Made by a program: the position numbers and the translations under genes | Shown here: piece after piece, positions 56,250 through 64,000 of the stretch | Layout: each line of letters begins with the position of its first letter | Numbering within the stretch: the first letter of the stretch is position 1 | Origin: Streptomyces sp. NRRL S-340 | GTDB lineage: Bacteria; Actinomycetota; Actinomycetes; Streptomycetales; Streptomycetaceae | Length of the DNA: 64,000 nucleotides | Direction: 5' to 3' | Assembly (NCBI RefSeq): GCF_000720185.1 | Contig: NZ_JOIY01000006.1 | Location: forward strand, 1-64,000 | Notes under the pieces: generated by a model | What the model was told of the DNA's origin: nothing | Database searches by the model: none | Seen by the model: only the letters and a program-made list of their open reading frames with translations

Positions 56250-58064
56250 ATGGCCGTCAACCTGGTCAATGTCGAGAACGTCAGCAAGGTGTACGGCACG
56301 CGTGCCCTGCTCGACGGTGTGTCGCTCGGCGTGTCCGAGGGTGACCGGATCGGTGTCGTCGGGCGCAACGGCGACGGCAAGACGACCCTGATCCGGATGC
56401 TGGCCAAGGCGGAGGAGGCCGACAGCGGGCGGGTCACCCACTCGGGCGGCCTGCGGCTCGGCGTGCTCACCCAGCACGACTCGCTCGACCCGGAGGCGAC
56501 CGTCCGCCACGAGGTCATCGGTGACCTGGCCGATCACGAGTGGGCGGGCAACGCCAAGATCCGCGACGTGCTGACCGGACTGTTCGGCGGGCTCGACCTG
56601 CCGGGCTTCCCCAAGGGCCTGGACACCGTGATCGGCCCGCTCTCCGGCGGCGAGCGGCGCCGCATCGCGCTGGCCAAGCTGCTCATCGAGGAGCAGGACC
56701 TGCTCGTCCTGGACGAGCCCACCAACCACCTCGACGTCGAGGGCATCGCCTGGCTCGCCGGGCACCTGCGCGAGCGCCGCTCCGCGCTCGTCTGCGTCAC
56801 CCACGACCGCTGGTTCCTCGACCAGGTCTGCACCCGCATGTGGGACGTGCAGCGCGGCACCGTCTACGAGTACGAGGGCGGCTACTCCGACTACGTCTTC
56901 GCCCGCGCCGAACGCGAGCGCATCGCCGCCACCGAGGAGACCAAGCGGCAGAACCTGGTCCGCAAGGAGCTGGCCTGGCTGCGGCGCGGCGCCCCCGCCC
57001 GGACCTCCAAGCCCCGCTTCCGCATCGAGGCCGCCAACGAGCTGATCGCCGACGTCCCCCCGCCCCGGGACAGGAGCGAGCTGATGAAGTTCGCCTCCTC
57101 GCGGCTGGGCAAGACCGTCTTCGACCTGGAGGACGTGACCGTCCAGGCCGGGCCCAAGGTGCTGCTGGAGCACGTCACCTGGCAGCTCGGCCCCGGCGAC
57201 CGCATCGGCCTGGTCGGGGTCAACGGCGCGGGCAAGACCTCCCTGCTGCGGGCCATGGAGCAGGCGGCGCGCACCGGGGGCGAGACGCAGCCCGCGGGCG
57301 GCCGGATCGCCGTCGGCCGGACCGTCAAGCTGGCCTACCTGTCCCAGGAGGTCGCCGAACTCGACCCCACCTGGCGGGTCCTGGAGGCCGTGCAGCGGGT
57401 GCGCGAGCGCGTCGACCTGGGCAAGGGCCGGGAGATGACCGCCGGGCAGCTGTGCGAGACGTTCGGCTTCGGCAAGGAGAAGCAGTGGACGCCGGTCGGT
57501 GACCTGTCCGGCGGTGAGCGCCGGCGGCTGCAACTGCTGCGCCTGCTGATGGACGAGCCCAACGTCCTCTTCCTCGACGAGCCCACCAACGACCTCGACA
57601 TCGAGACCCTGACCCAGCTGGAGGACCTGCTCGACGGCTGGCCCGGCTCGATGATCGTCATCTCCCACGACCGGTTCTTCATCGAGCGCACCACCGACAC
57701 GGTGCAGGCGCTGCTGGGCGACGGCACCCTGCGGATGCTGCCGCGCGGCATCGACGAGTACCTGGAGCGGCGCCGGCGCATGGAGGAGCAGGCGGCGGCC
57801 GCCGCCTCGGCCGCGGCCCCGGCCGCGGAGAACTCCGCACCCGACAGGAGCGCCGCCGAACTGCGCGCGGCGAAGAAGGAACTCCAGAAGATCGAACGGC
57901 AGTTGGACCGGATCTCCGACAAGGAGGGCGCCCTGCACGCCCGGATCGCGGAGAACGCCACCGATTTCGCGAAGGTGGCCGAACTCGACGCCGAACTGCG
58001 GGATCTGGCGGCGGAGCGCGAGGAACTGGAGCTGCGCTGGCTCGAACTCGCCGAGGACGCGTAG
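56250..58064 (+). CDS. ABC-F family ATPase, Uup-like
   Basis: A soluble ATPase with two ABC domains and no membrane part, of the class acting on ribosomes or DNA. The 604 residues include Walker A GRNGDGKT and GVNGAGKT, two LSGGERRR signatures, Walker B VLDEPTNHLD and FLDEPTNDLD, and the interdomain linker with ARTSKPRFRIEAANELIADVPPPRDR. The C-terminal coiled coil (about 535-600, AELRAAKKELQKIERQLDRI) is Uup-like. AGGAG is 4 nt before the ATG. Sits after ispE but with its own TACGCT -10 about 35 nt upstream. Not obviously an antibiotic-resistance ABC-F. Confidence 0.93.
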   Translation: MAVNLVNVENVSKVYGTRALLDGVSLGVSEGDRIGVVGRNGDGKTTLIRMLAKAEEADSGRVTHSGGLRLGVLTQHDSLDPEATVRHEVIGDLADHEWAGNAKIRDVLTGLFGGLDLPGFPKGLDTVIGPLSGGERRRIALAKLLIEEQDLLVLDEPTNHLDVEGIAWLAGHLRERRSALVCVTHDRWFLDQVCTRMWDVQRGTVYEYEGGYSDYVFARAERERIAATEETKRQNLVRKELAWLRRGAPARTSKPRFRIEAANELIADVPPPRDRSELMKFASSRLGKTVFDLEDVTVQAGPKVLLEHVTWQLGPGDRIGLVGVNGAGKTSLLRAMEQAARTGGETQPAGGRIAVGRTVKLAYLSQEVAELDPTWRVLEAVQRVRERVDLGKGREMTAGQLCETFGFGKEKQWTPVGDLSGGERRRLQLLRLLMDEPNVLFLDEPTNDLDIETLTQLEDLLDGWPGSMIVISHDRFFIERTTDTVQALLGDGTLRMLPRGIDEYLERRRRMEEQAAAAASAAAPAAENSAPDRSAAELRAAKKELQKIERQLDRISDKEGALHARIAENATDFAKVAELDAELRDLAAEREELELRWLELAEDA

Positions 58065-58073
58065 CGGGGGACC

Positions 58074-58101
58074 ACGGCGCGCACGACGGGGCGCGCCGTG
58101 T
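58074..58101 (+). terminator. Terminator of the ABC-F gene
   Basis: A perfect 10-bp stem CACGGCGCGC (58074-58083) / GCGCGCCGTG (58092-58101), loop 8 nt, 10 nt after the stop. Confidence 0.75.
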
Positions 58102-58318
58102 GGAAGACGCGTGAAGGTCTGGACAGGCGCGCGTAACGAGGCCATCACGGGCCGGTTCTCCCTTGGGAACAGGGGCGGTCGGGGCGCGGTGACTGGTCGG
58201 CGGCCAGTGATAGAAAGGGCCGTCCGGGCCCTGCCCGGAACCGTCCGCGTACGACTCTGCGTCCACCACGGATCTCAGGGCGTGGCTAAAAATCAGTGAA
58301 CGAGGGGGGAACGCGCTG

Positions 58319-60229
58319 ATGACTCAGCCGCCCAGTCAGCCGCCGCAGGGTGGCTTCGGAGCACCGCCGCCACAGGACGGGCCTTCGCAGCCGCAACCAG
58401 CGCAGCCGGGCGCGTTCGGCGCTCCCGGGGACCCCCGGCAGGCGCCGCCCCCGCCCCCGGCCCAGCCGCCCCAGGACGCTCCGCCGGCCCCGTCGGCTCC
58501 GCCGTCCGGCCCGCCGCAGCCCCAGCCCGGGTACGGCTATCCGCAGCAGCCGCAGCCGGGTTACGGCTACCCGCAGCAGCCCGGCCCGCACGGCCAGTCC
58601 GGCCCGTACGCCCAGCCGGGCCCCTACGCCCAGCCGGGCCCCTACGGCACTCCCGCACCGGGTGCCCCCGCACCCGGCCCCTACGGGCCGCCGCAGCAGC
58701 CGGGGCCGTACGGGCAGCAGCCCGGATACGGACACCCGCAGCCGCAGTTCCCCGGCGCGCCCGGCACCCCGCCGGCCGGCGGCGGCTCGCGCAGCCCCTT
58801 CAAGGGCAGGCCCGCCGTCGTCATCGGCGCGGCGGTGGCCGCGCTGCTCGTGGTCGGCGGCACGGTGTGGGCCGTCACCGGCCGCGACGGCGGCGACAAG
58901 AAGCCGGTCGCCGAGAAGAGCGGCGACGCCGTGGCGTCGGGCTCGGCCGGCGCGTCCGACGCGCCGGTCAACCCGGGGGACGGCAGCGGCGACGGCGACA
59001 AGGGCTCCAGTGACCTCAACGCGGGCCGCAAGCCCGGCGAGGCCCGGGTCCTCTGGTACAAGGAGGCCCCGGACGCCCCCGGCAGCGGCGCCGACGCCCC
59101 CGGGATGTGGATCACCGGCAAGACCGCGGTGAAGGCCGCCTACAAGCAGCTCTTCGCGTACGACGTCGCTGACGGCAGGCCCACCTGGGCGCCGGTCGCC
59201 TTCCCGCAGAAGATCTGCGCGGTGACCGGTCAGAAGACGGCCGACGACAAGGTCGTCGTGGCGTACATGAGCGGCACCAGCGACCGCGCCAAGTGCAACC
59301 AGCTCCAGCAGATCGACCTGAACACCGGCAAGAAGGGCTGGACGGCGACGGTCGCCGACGGAGCGCTCTTCGACAGCGCGCTCACCGTCGAACTGTCCCT
59401 CACCGGCAAGACGCTGATGGTGGGCCGCTCGCAGTCGGGCATCGCGTACAACGTCGACACCGGCGCCAAGATGTACGAGAAGACGCGGTACGGCCAGGCC
59501 TGCTTCCCGACCGCGTTCGCGGGCGGCGCCCGGCTCGTCCTGGTCGCCTCCTGCGGGGCCGGCGGCGCCGACGCCCACGACGAGGTGCAGGAACTCGACC
59601 CCGCCACCGGCAGGGTCAGGTGGACCCGGAAGATCCCCAAGGGCTGGTCGGTCCAGCGCACCTACTCCGTCGACCCGCTGGTGCTGTACTCCACCGACGA
59701 GGACAAGAAGCACTGGAACCTGTCGACGCTGAACAGCGACGGCTCCGTGCGTTCGCAGGCCGACGTGAAGGGCACCTTCGCCCCTGACTGCGGCTGGGCC
59801 ATCCTCAACCGCGACCTCCAGGGCTGCCAGGGCGTGGCGGCCGACGCCGACACCCTCTACCTGCCCACCAAGCAGACCACCGGGCCGAACGAGATCGTCG
59901 CGGTCAACCTCTCCACCGGCAAGGAGAAGTGGCGGGCCAAGTCCCCCTCGGACACCTCGATGATGCCGCTGAAGGTGGAGAACGGGCAGCTCATCGCGTA
60001 CGTCGAGCCGTCGTACGACCAGGGCGGGCAGATCGTGTCCCTGGCGGCGGGGGGCGCGGACCACGCCCCGGTGAAGCTGCTCCAGAACCCGCAGGGCACC
60101 GCGGAGATCGAGAACGGCTTCTTCTCCCGGGACGTCGACTGGGTCGACGGACGGTTCTACATCTCCACCAGCCGGCTGAACGGCAACGACAAGTCGAAGG
60201 AGAAGCTGATGCTCGCCTTCGGCAAGTGA
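58319..60229 (+). CDS. Membrane-anchored PQQ-like beta-propeller protein with Pro/Gln/Gly/Tyr-rich cytoplasmic tail (paralogue 1)
   Basis: A 636-residue protein in three parts. Residues 1-158 are disordered and built from Pro-Gln-Pro-Gly-Tyr-Gly-type repeats. A single membrane segment ([22 protein letters not shown], about 165-186) follows. The C-terminal part (about 235-636) is an extracytoplasmic beta-propeller of the PQQ-like type, with recurrent DxxTGxxxW blades ([30 protein letters not shown]) and cysteine pairs likely to form disulfides. Function unknown; such propellers usually bind proteins or ligands. ATG is preceded by a G-rich SD. The next gene is a paralogue. Confidence 0.87.
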   Translation: MTQPPSQPPQGGFGAPPPQDGPSQPQPAQPGAFGAPGDPRQAPPPPPAQPPQDAPPAPSAPPSGPPQPQPGYGYPQQPQPGYGYPQQPGPHGQSGPYAQPGPYAQPGPYGTPAPGAPAPGPYGPPQQPGPYGQQPGYGHPQPQFPGAPGTPPAGGGSRSPFKGRPAVVIGAAVAALLVVGGTVWAVTGRDGGDKKPVAEKSGDAVASGSAGASDAPVNPGDGSGDGDKGSSDLNAGRKPGEARVLWYKEAPDAPGSGADAPGMWITGKTAVKAAYKQLFAYDVADGRPTWAPVAFPQKICAVTGQKTADDKVVVAYMSGTSDRAKCNQLQQIDLNTGKKGWTATVADGALFDSALTVELSLTGKTLMVGRSQSGIAYNVDTGAKMYEKTRYGQACFPTAFAGGARLVLVASCGAGGADAHDEVQELDPATGRVRWTRKIPKGWSVQRTYSVDPLVLYSTDEDKKHWNLSTLNSDGSVRSQADVKGTFAPDCGWAILNRDLQGCQGVAADADTLYLPTKQTTGPNEIVAVNLSTGKEKWRAKSPSDTSMMPLKVENGQLIAYVEPSYDQGGQIVSLAAGGADHAPVKLLQNPQGTAEIENGFFSRDVDWVDGRFYISTSRLNGNDKSKEKLMLAFGK

Positions 60230-60428
60230 GGCGGCCCGGCCACCGGCAGGACGGTCCGTGCGCCACGGCGCCGTCCCCGGCCTGCCGGCTTCATCTCCTT
60301 CACCGTCCTTTTCCGTCCCCGGCCCCCGGTCCCGTCCTCGGACCCGTGCCAGGTCCCGGTTCCGTCCCGGGGCCCGTGTCCGAACCCGGCCCCGGAGCCG
60401 CCCCCGTCGCCCAGAGGTGCATCCGCCC

Positions 60429-62360
60429 ATGACCCAGCCGCCGCCCCCGCCGCCCCAGCAGCCGCCGCACCAGGGCGGGTTCGGCCCGCCCCCCGGCGGG
60501 CAGCCCCAGGACCAGCAGCCCGGACAGCCGGGCGTGCCGCCGCAGGCACCGCCCCCGCAGCCGGCACCGGGGTACGGCCACCCGCAGCCCCCTCAGCAGC
60601 CCCAGCCCGGCTACGGCTACCCCCAGGCCCCTCAAGCGCCCCAGTCGCCCCAGCCTCCCGCGGGTCACGGCTATCCCGGCGGTCCGCAGGCACCCGCCCC
60701 GAGCCCGTACGGCGCCCAGCCGGGTTACGGTCAGCCGGGCCAGCCCGCCCAGCCGGGTTACGGTCAGCCGGGCCAGCCCGGTCACCCGGGTTACGGTCAG
60801 CCGGGCCAGCCCGCTCAGCCGGTTTACGGTCAGCCGGGCTACGGTCACCCGGGGCAGCCCGGGTACGGCTACCCCGGGCAGCCCCCGGTCCCGGCGCAGC
60901 CGCACACCGGTGGGCCCGGCGGCGGCCCGGGCCGCAGGGACAACAGGCAACTGCTGATCATCGTCGCGGCCGTCGCCGCCATCGCGCTGATCATCGGCGG
61001 CGGCGTCTGGTACGCGAGTTCGTCCGGTGACAGCGGCAAGAAGGACACCGCGTCCTCCGGCGGTGCGACCGGCGGCGAGTCCGGTTCCGGCGGCACCTCG
61101 ACGGGCGGCAAGGAGAAGGCGCCCTCCGACCCCGCCGCCAAGGTCCTGTACCGGCTCCCGATGCCCGCCGTCGACGACACGACGGCGACCACCGGCTCCT
61201 GGCTCACCGACAAGGTGTACGCCAAGACCGGCAACGCCGAGATCGGCGGCTACGACCCGGTCAAGGGCACCAGGCTGTGGACGCTCAAGCTGCCCGGCCC
61301 GGTCTGCCAGGCCACCCGCCACGTCACGGCGGACGGCCGGACGGCGATCGTGTACGAACCGGCCATGCCCACCAAGACCAAGCCCTCGCACGGCTGCAGC
61401 CAGGTCGCGGTGATCGACCTCACGGCGGGCAGGAAGCTGTGGACGCGGGTGGTGAAGGCCGGCGACGAGACGGTCAACCTGAACAACGTCACCATCGGCC
61501 GGAGCACCGTGGCCGTCGGCGGCACCGCGGGCGGCGCCGCCTTCAGCGTCGCGGACGGCAAGCCGCTGTGGAGCCCCAAGCCCGGCGACACCTGCTACGA
61601 CGCCGGGTACGGCGGCGGCGAGAAGCTGGTCGCCGTGCGCAAGTGCGGCGCGTACGGCCGGCGCCAGCTGCTCATCCAGACCATCGACCCGGCCTCCGGG
61701 AAGGTGCTCTCGGAGTACAAGCTGGCCAAGGGCATCGAGTACGCGGGGATCGTCTCGACCGACCCGCTGGTCGTCGCGGCCGACCTCGGCGGAGACCACG
61801 GCATCTCCGACTTCTTCGCCGTCGACAGCGCGACCGGCAAGCTGCGCTCCCACATCAGCGCGCCCGGCGAGCAGTACGCGGGCCGCTGCGACGCGATCAC
61901 CCGGATCGAGTACTGCGCGGGCATCGTGGCCGGCAACGACCGGCTGTACCTGCCGACCGAGCAGCACGACGGCAGCGGCGAGCACGGCCAGACCAACGAG
62001 ATCGTCGCGTTCGACCTGGCCACCGGCCGGCAGACCGGCCAGCGCGGGGACGCGGGTGACGGCTACCAGATCTACCCGCTGCGCATGGACGGCGGGAACC
62101 TGCTCGCCTACAAGCGCCCGCCCTACGACAAGGGCGGCCAGGTGGTGAGCATCGACGGCAACAGCTTCAAGGAGACCGTGCTGCTGGAGAACCCGGCCAC
62201 GCGCGACGTACGGGCCGCGGAGACCGGCATGTCCCCGGACTACGCGGAGTTCCTCTTCGGGCAGGGCCGTCTCTACATGTCGGCGGTCTACGCCCACAAG
62301 CAGCGGTCGTCGGCCTTCGGCAAGGAGTACCTGGCGCTGGTCTTCGGCGCGGGCGGCTGA
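60429..62360 (+). CDS. Membrane-anchored PQQ-like beta-propeller protein with Pro/Gln/Gly/Tyr-rich cytoplasmic tail (paralogue 2)
   Basis: A 643-residue protein with the same plan as its neighbour: a 175-residue Pro/Gln/Gly/Tyr-rich tail (including a 33-bp DNA repeat encoding [15 protein letters not shown] units), one membrane segment ([21 protein letters not shown], about 178-198), a Ser/Gly/Thr-rich linker and an extracytoplasmic beta-propeller with [19 protein letters not shown] and [10 protein letters not shown] blades. The two propellers are clearly related but diverged, so the duplication is old. GAGGTG lies 9 nt before the ATG. The 200-nt gap before it holds CCCGG/GGACCCG-like repeats only. 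Confidence 0.87.
   Translation: MTQPPPPPPQQPPHQGGFGPPPGGQPQDQQPGQPGVPPQAPPPQPAPGYGHPQPPQQPQPGYGYPQAPQAPQSPQPPAGHGYPGGPQAPAPSPYGAQPGYGQPGQPAQPGYGQPGQPGHPGYGQPGQPAQPVYGQPGYGHPGQPGYGYPGQPPVPAQPHTGGPGGGPGRRDNRQLLIIVAAVAAIALIIGGGVWYASSSGDSGKKDTASSGGATGGESGSGGTSTGGKEKAPSDPAAKVLYRLPMPAVDDTTATTGSWLTDKVYAKTGNAEIGGYDPVKGTRLWTLKLPGPVCQATRHVTADGRTAIVYEPAMPTKTKPSHGCSQVAVIDLTAGRKLWTRVVKAGDETVNLNNVTIGRSTVAVGGTAGGAAFSVADGKPLWSPKPGDTCYDAGYGGGEKLVAVRKCGAYGRRQLLIQTIDPASGKVLSEYKLAKGIEYAGIVSTDPLVVAADLGGDHGISDFFAVDSATGKLRSHISAPGEQYAGRCDAITRIEYCAGIVAGNDRLYLPTEQHDGSGEHGQTNEIVAFDLATGRQTGQRGDAGDGYQIYPLRMDGGNLLAYKRPPYDKGGQVVSIDGNSFKETVLLENPATRDVRAAETGMSPDYAEFLFGQGRLYMSAVYAHKQRSSAFGKEYLALVFGAGG
60717..60848. repeat. 33-bp tandem repeat in the propeller gene tail
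   Basis: Units begin at 60717, 60750, 60783 and 60816, each near CAGCCGGGTTACGGTCAG, encoding 11-residue Gln-Pro-Gly-Tyr-Gly-type repeats. The fourth copy is partial. Confidence 0.85.
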
Positions 62361-62497
62361 CCCGGCCGTCGCGCGTCGCGGTGCGGGGTGCTTCCGCGCG
62401 CCGGGTGTTTTCGGCGATCCGGGGCACTTCTGGCCGGGAGGGGCAGCGCGGCACCGGGTGAGCGTGTAGCTTCCGGGAGGGAACTGGGGGGTTGCCG

Positions 62498-63166
62498 ATG
62501 GGAGTCCGGCTCATGGTGGTCGACGACCACCGACTGCTCGCCGAGGCGCTGGCCTCGGCGCTGAAGCTGCGGGGCCACCGGGTGCTGGCCGCGGCGGCGC
62601 CGGCGGCGGGCGCGGCGGAGCTGGTGATCAGCCGTGCGCCGGAGGTGTGCCTGCTGGGCACGGCGGCACCGGCCGGGCCGGGCGCGTTCGACCCGGTGGC
62701 GCGGATCAAGCAGGAACGCCCGCAGGTGGCGGTGGTCGTGCTGGGGCCGGTGCCCTCCCCCCGGGGCATCGCGGCGGCGTTCGCCGCGGGTGCCTCGGGC
62801 TATGTGCGGCACGACGAGCGCATAGAGGGCGTGGAGCGGGCGATCCTGAAGGCGCGCGCGGGGGAGGCGGCGGTGGCTCCGCAACTGCTCCAGGAGGCGT
62901 TCGGTGAGCTGCTGAACCCGGCCGCCCAGCCGGACGACGAGGGCCAGCGGCTGCTGCGGCTGCTCACCCCCCGGGAGGTGGAGGTCCTGGTGCGGGTGGC
63001 CGAGGGGGAGGACACACGGCTGATCGCGGCCGGGATGGGGATCGCCCCGAGCACCGCCCGCACCCATGTGCAGCGGGTCCTGATGAAACTGGGCGTGGGC
63101 TCCCGCCTGGAGGCGGCGGCCCTGGCGGCCCGCACGGGTCTGCTGGCCCGCGCGGGCCGCACGTAG
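62498..63166 (+). CDS. LuxR/NarL-type regulator with a degenerate receiver domain
   Basis: A 222-residue protein laid out like a NarL response regulator: receiver domain (about 1-125) and C-terminal LuxR helix-turn-helix (about 150-215, LTPREVEVLVRVAEGEDTRLIAAGMGIAPSTARTHVQRVLMKLGV). The acidic pair VVDDH is present at residues 7-11, but the strand that should carry the phospho-Asp reads EVCLLGTAAP with Gly54 there, and the conserved Lys region is GYVRHDE. Phosphorylation is therefore unlikely. No histidine kinase is adjacent. Start ATG 62498, with GGGGGG 6 nt upstream; TTG 62492 is possible. Confidence 0.88.
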   Translation: MGVRLMVVDDHRLLAEALASALKLRGHRVLAAAAPAAGAAELVISRAPEVCLLGTAAPAGPGAFDPVARIKQERPQVAVVVLGPVPSPRGIAAAFAAGASGYVRHDERIEGVERAILKARAGEAAVAPQLLQEAFGELLNPAAQPDDEGQRLLRLLTPREVEVLVRVAEGEDTRLIAAGMGIAPSTARTHVQRVLMKLGVGSRLEAAALAARTGLLARAGRT

Positions 63167-63199
63167 CAGCCGCGCCGCCCGGGCTGTCGCCGTGCGGGC

Positions 63200-63550
63200 C
63201 TACTCGGCCTCCGGCTCCTCCGCCTCGGGCACCGGGGGCGCGGCCGGCCGGAGCTTGAGCCACACCAGGAAGAACACGCCGAGGGCCAGCATGCCGATGC
63301 CGGTCCACAGGTTGATGTTGACGCCCTGCGCCTTGTCGATGGCGGCCTGCGAGTCGGTGATCCCGGTGATCGTGACGATGACGCCGTAGAGGACGAACAG
63401 TCCGCCGATGATGCGCCGCAGGTCGAAGATGCGCGCGGCGGTCGCGGACTTGCCCTCCAGGTCGGTGACCTCGCGCTGTACGTCCTGCTCGGAGTAACCG
63501 GAGTGCGGGTCCTGGTGCTCGGACCGGCCGGGGTTCTCAGACTGTGACAT
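63200..63550 (-). CDS. Small two-span membrane protein downstream of the sodium:solute symporter
   Basis: A 116-residue protein with a hydrophilic N-terminal half (HSGYSEQDVQREVTDLEGKSATAARIFDLRRIIG), two membrane segments (GLFVLYGVIVTITGITD and NLWTGIGMLALGVFFLVWLKL) and an acidic Pro/Glu-rich end. It begins 21 nt after the symporter stop on the same strand, so it is probably co-transcribed and may be an accessory subunit. I do not recognise a named family. Start ATG 63550. Confidence 0.85.
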   Translation of the reverse strand: MSQSENPGRSEHQDPHSGYSEQDVQREVTDLEGKSATAARIFDLRRIIGGLFVLYGVIVTITGITDSQAAIDKAQGVNINLWTGIGMLALGVFFLVWLKLRPAAPPVPEAEEPEAE

Positions 63551-63571
63551 GGTCTCTCAATCCTCCCGCGA

Positions 63572-64000
63572 TCAGAACGAGAACGGGATGTAGCAGGCGG
63601 CGGCGAGGACGACGGCGCCCCAGCCGAGCAGCGCGGGCTTGCGGTACCAGGCCTCGTCGCCGGGGGCGGGCGCTTCCGCCATGCCCGGGGACCGGGTGCC
63701 GTAGACGAGCCCCTGCAGGGCCGCTTCCGGCTTGGGCTCGGTGAAGAGGGTGACGGCCACCATGACCACCGCGCCGGCGACGAACCCGGCGATGGCGGAG
63801 ACGAAGTTGGCGCCCTGGTCGGTGGGGATGTGGATGATGTCCTTCTTGTAGAGGACGAAGTAGTTCACCATCGCCGCGGTGGTGCCCGCGAGCAGGCCCC
63901 AGAAGCCGGACTTCACGGACGCGCGCTTCCAGAACATGCCGACGATGAACACCACGAACATCGGCACGTTGAAGAAGGAGAACAGCGTCTGCAGGTAGCT
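63572..64000 (-). CDS. Sodium:solute symporter (SSS family), C-terminal part only
   Basis: The gene runs off the window; 142 C-terminal residues are visible. They contain YLQTLFSFFNVPMFVVFIVGMFWKRASVKSGFWGLLAGT and three further membrane segments, typical of the last helices of SSS transporters related to the Na+/sugar branch. The open frame continues to the last base. The substrate cannot be judged from this part. Confidence 0.85.
   Translation of the reverse strand, partial: SYLQTLFSFFNVPMFVVFIVGMFWKRASVKSGFWGLLAGTTAAMVNYFVLYKKDIIHIPTDQGANFVSAIAGFVAGAVVMVAVTLFTEPKPEAALQGLVYGTRSPGMAEAPAPGDEAWYRKPALLGWGAVVLAAACYIPFSF

Noticed and set aside
60717..60848. Regular 33-bp repeats as a possible CRISPR array
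   Set aside because: Units are contiguous without spacers, lie in frame in a protein tail and encode an 11-residue repeat.

Overview
This is chromosomal DNA of a Streptomyces species. The base composition is very GC-rich with GC-skewed third codon positions, GTG, TTG and apparently even CTG starts are common, many -10 boxes lie 6-7 nt before a start codon, and the gene set is typical of the genus (SsgA-like protein, SepX, Rpf, Pmt, tricorn protease). Gene order matches, as I remember it, the S. coelicolor region that contains SCO3154 (pmt) and SCO3158 (ssgE). I see no prophage, integrase, intact insertion sequence, CRISPR array or secondary-metabolite cluster. This is mainly ordinary core and semi-core chromosome.

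Layout. 0-5 kb: fructose PTS permease, a DUF6227-like protein and an L,D-transpeptidase lipoprotein. 5-12.6 kb: NylC-like autoproteolytic hydrolase, LtrA, MscL, an RcpC/CpaB-like SAF protein, MtnP, an FmdB/Ruc-type zinc-ribbon protein behind a CIRCE heat-shock operator, and an MFS pump. 12.9-17.6 kb: NhaP2-type antiporter and a penicillin-acylase-family enzyme. 17.6-24.2 kb: fau, galU, a MoeA/gephyrin-like gene, moaC, mog, rimJ, sepX and tRNA-Ala. This combines molybdopterin genes with the Glp-SepX/GlpR cell-division pair. 24.4-30.5 kb: GNAT, ExoIII, a 175-bp palindromic repeat element, a MerR regulator, and a Baeyer-Villiger monooxygenase / hydrolase / SDR operon. 30.5-37.4 kb: tricorn protease, TetR regulator and MMPL exporter. 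37.5-43.3 kb: YbaK, EamA, DUF1876, an esterase, and a nickel/cobalt ECF transporter (MN fusion, Q, O) with a candidate Nur box. 43.4-49.7 kb: ssgE, two tandem class B PBPs and protein O-mannosyltransferase. 49.8-58.1 kb: rsmI, a zinc-ribbon protein, tatD, rpfB, ksgA, ispE and an ABC-F ATPase. 58.3-64 kb: two paralogous Pro/Gln-rich beta-propeller membrane proteins, a LuxR-type regulator without its phospho-acceptor Asp, and the end of a sodium:solute symporter.

How the genes fit together. Much of the window serves the cell envelope and division: Ldt, the PBPs, Pmt, RpfB, SsgE, SepX/Glp, GalU and IspE. The order from mscL through ruc, fau, galU, glp, rimJ and sepX, then pmt/rsmI, tatD, rpfB, ksgA and ispE, parallels the mycobacterial Rv0985c to Rv1011 region, so this is an old actinobacterial backbone with Streptomyces insertions. 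The most informative signals are the CIRCE operator before the FmdB/Ruc gene, the Nur-like box before the metal transporter, the CTG start of the antiporter, the MITE-like element at the xthA stop codon and the degenerate receiver domain.
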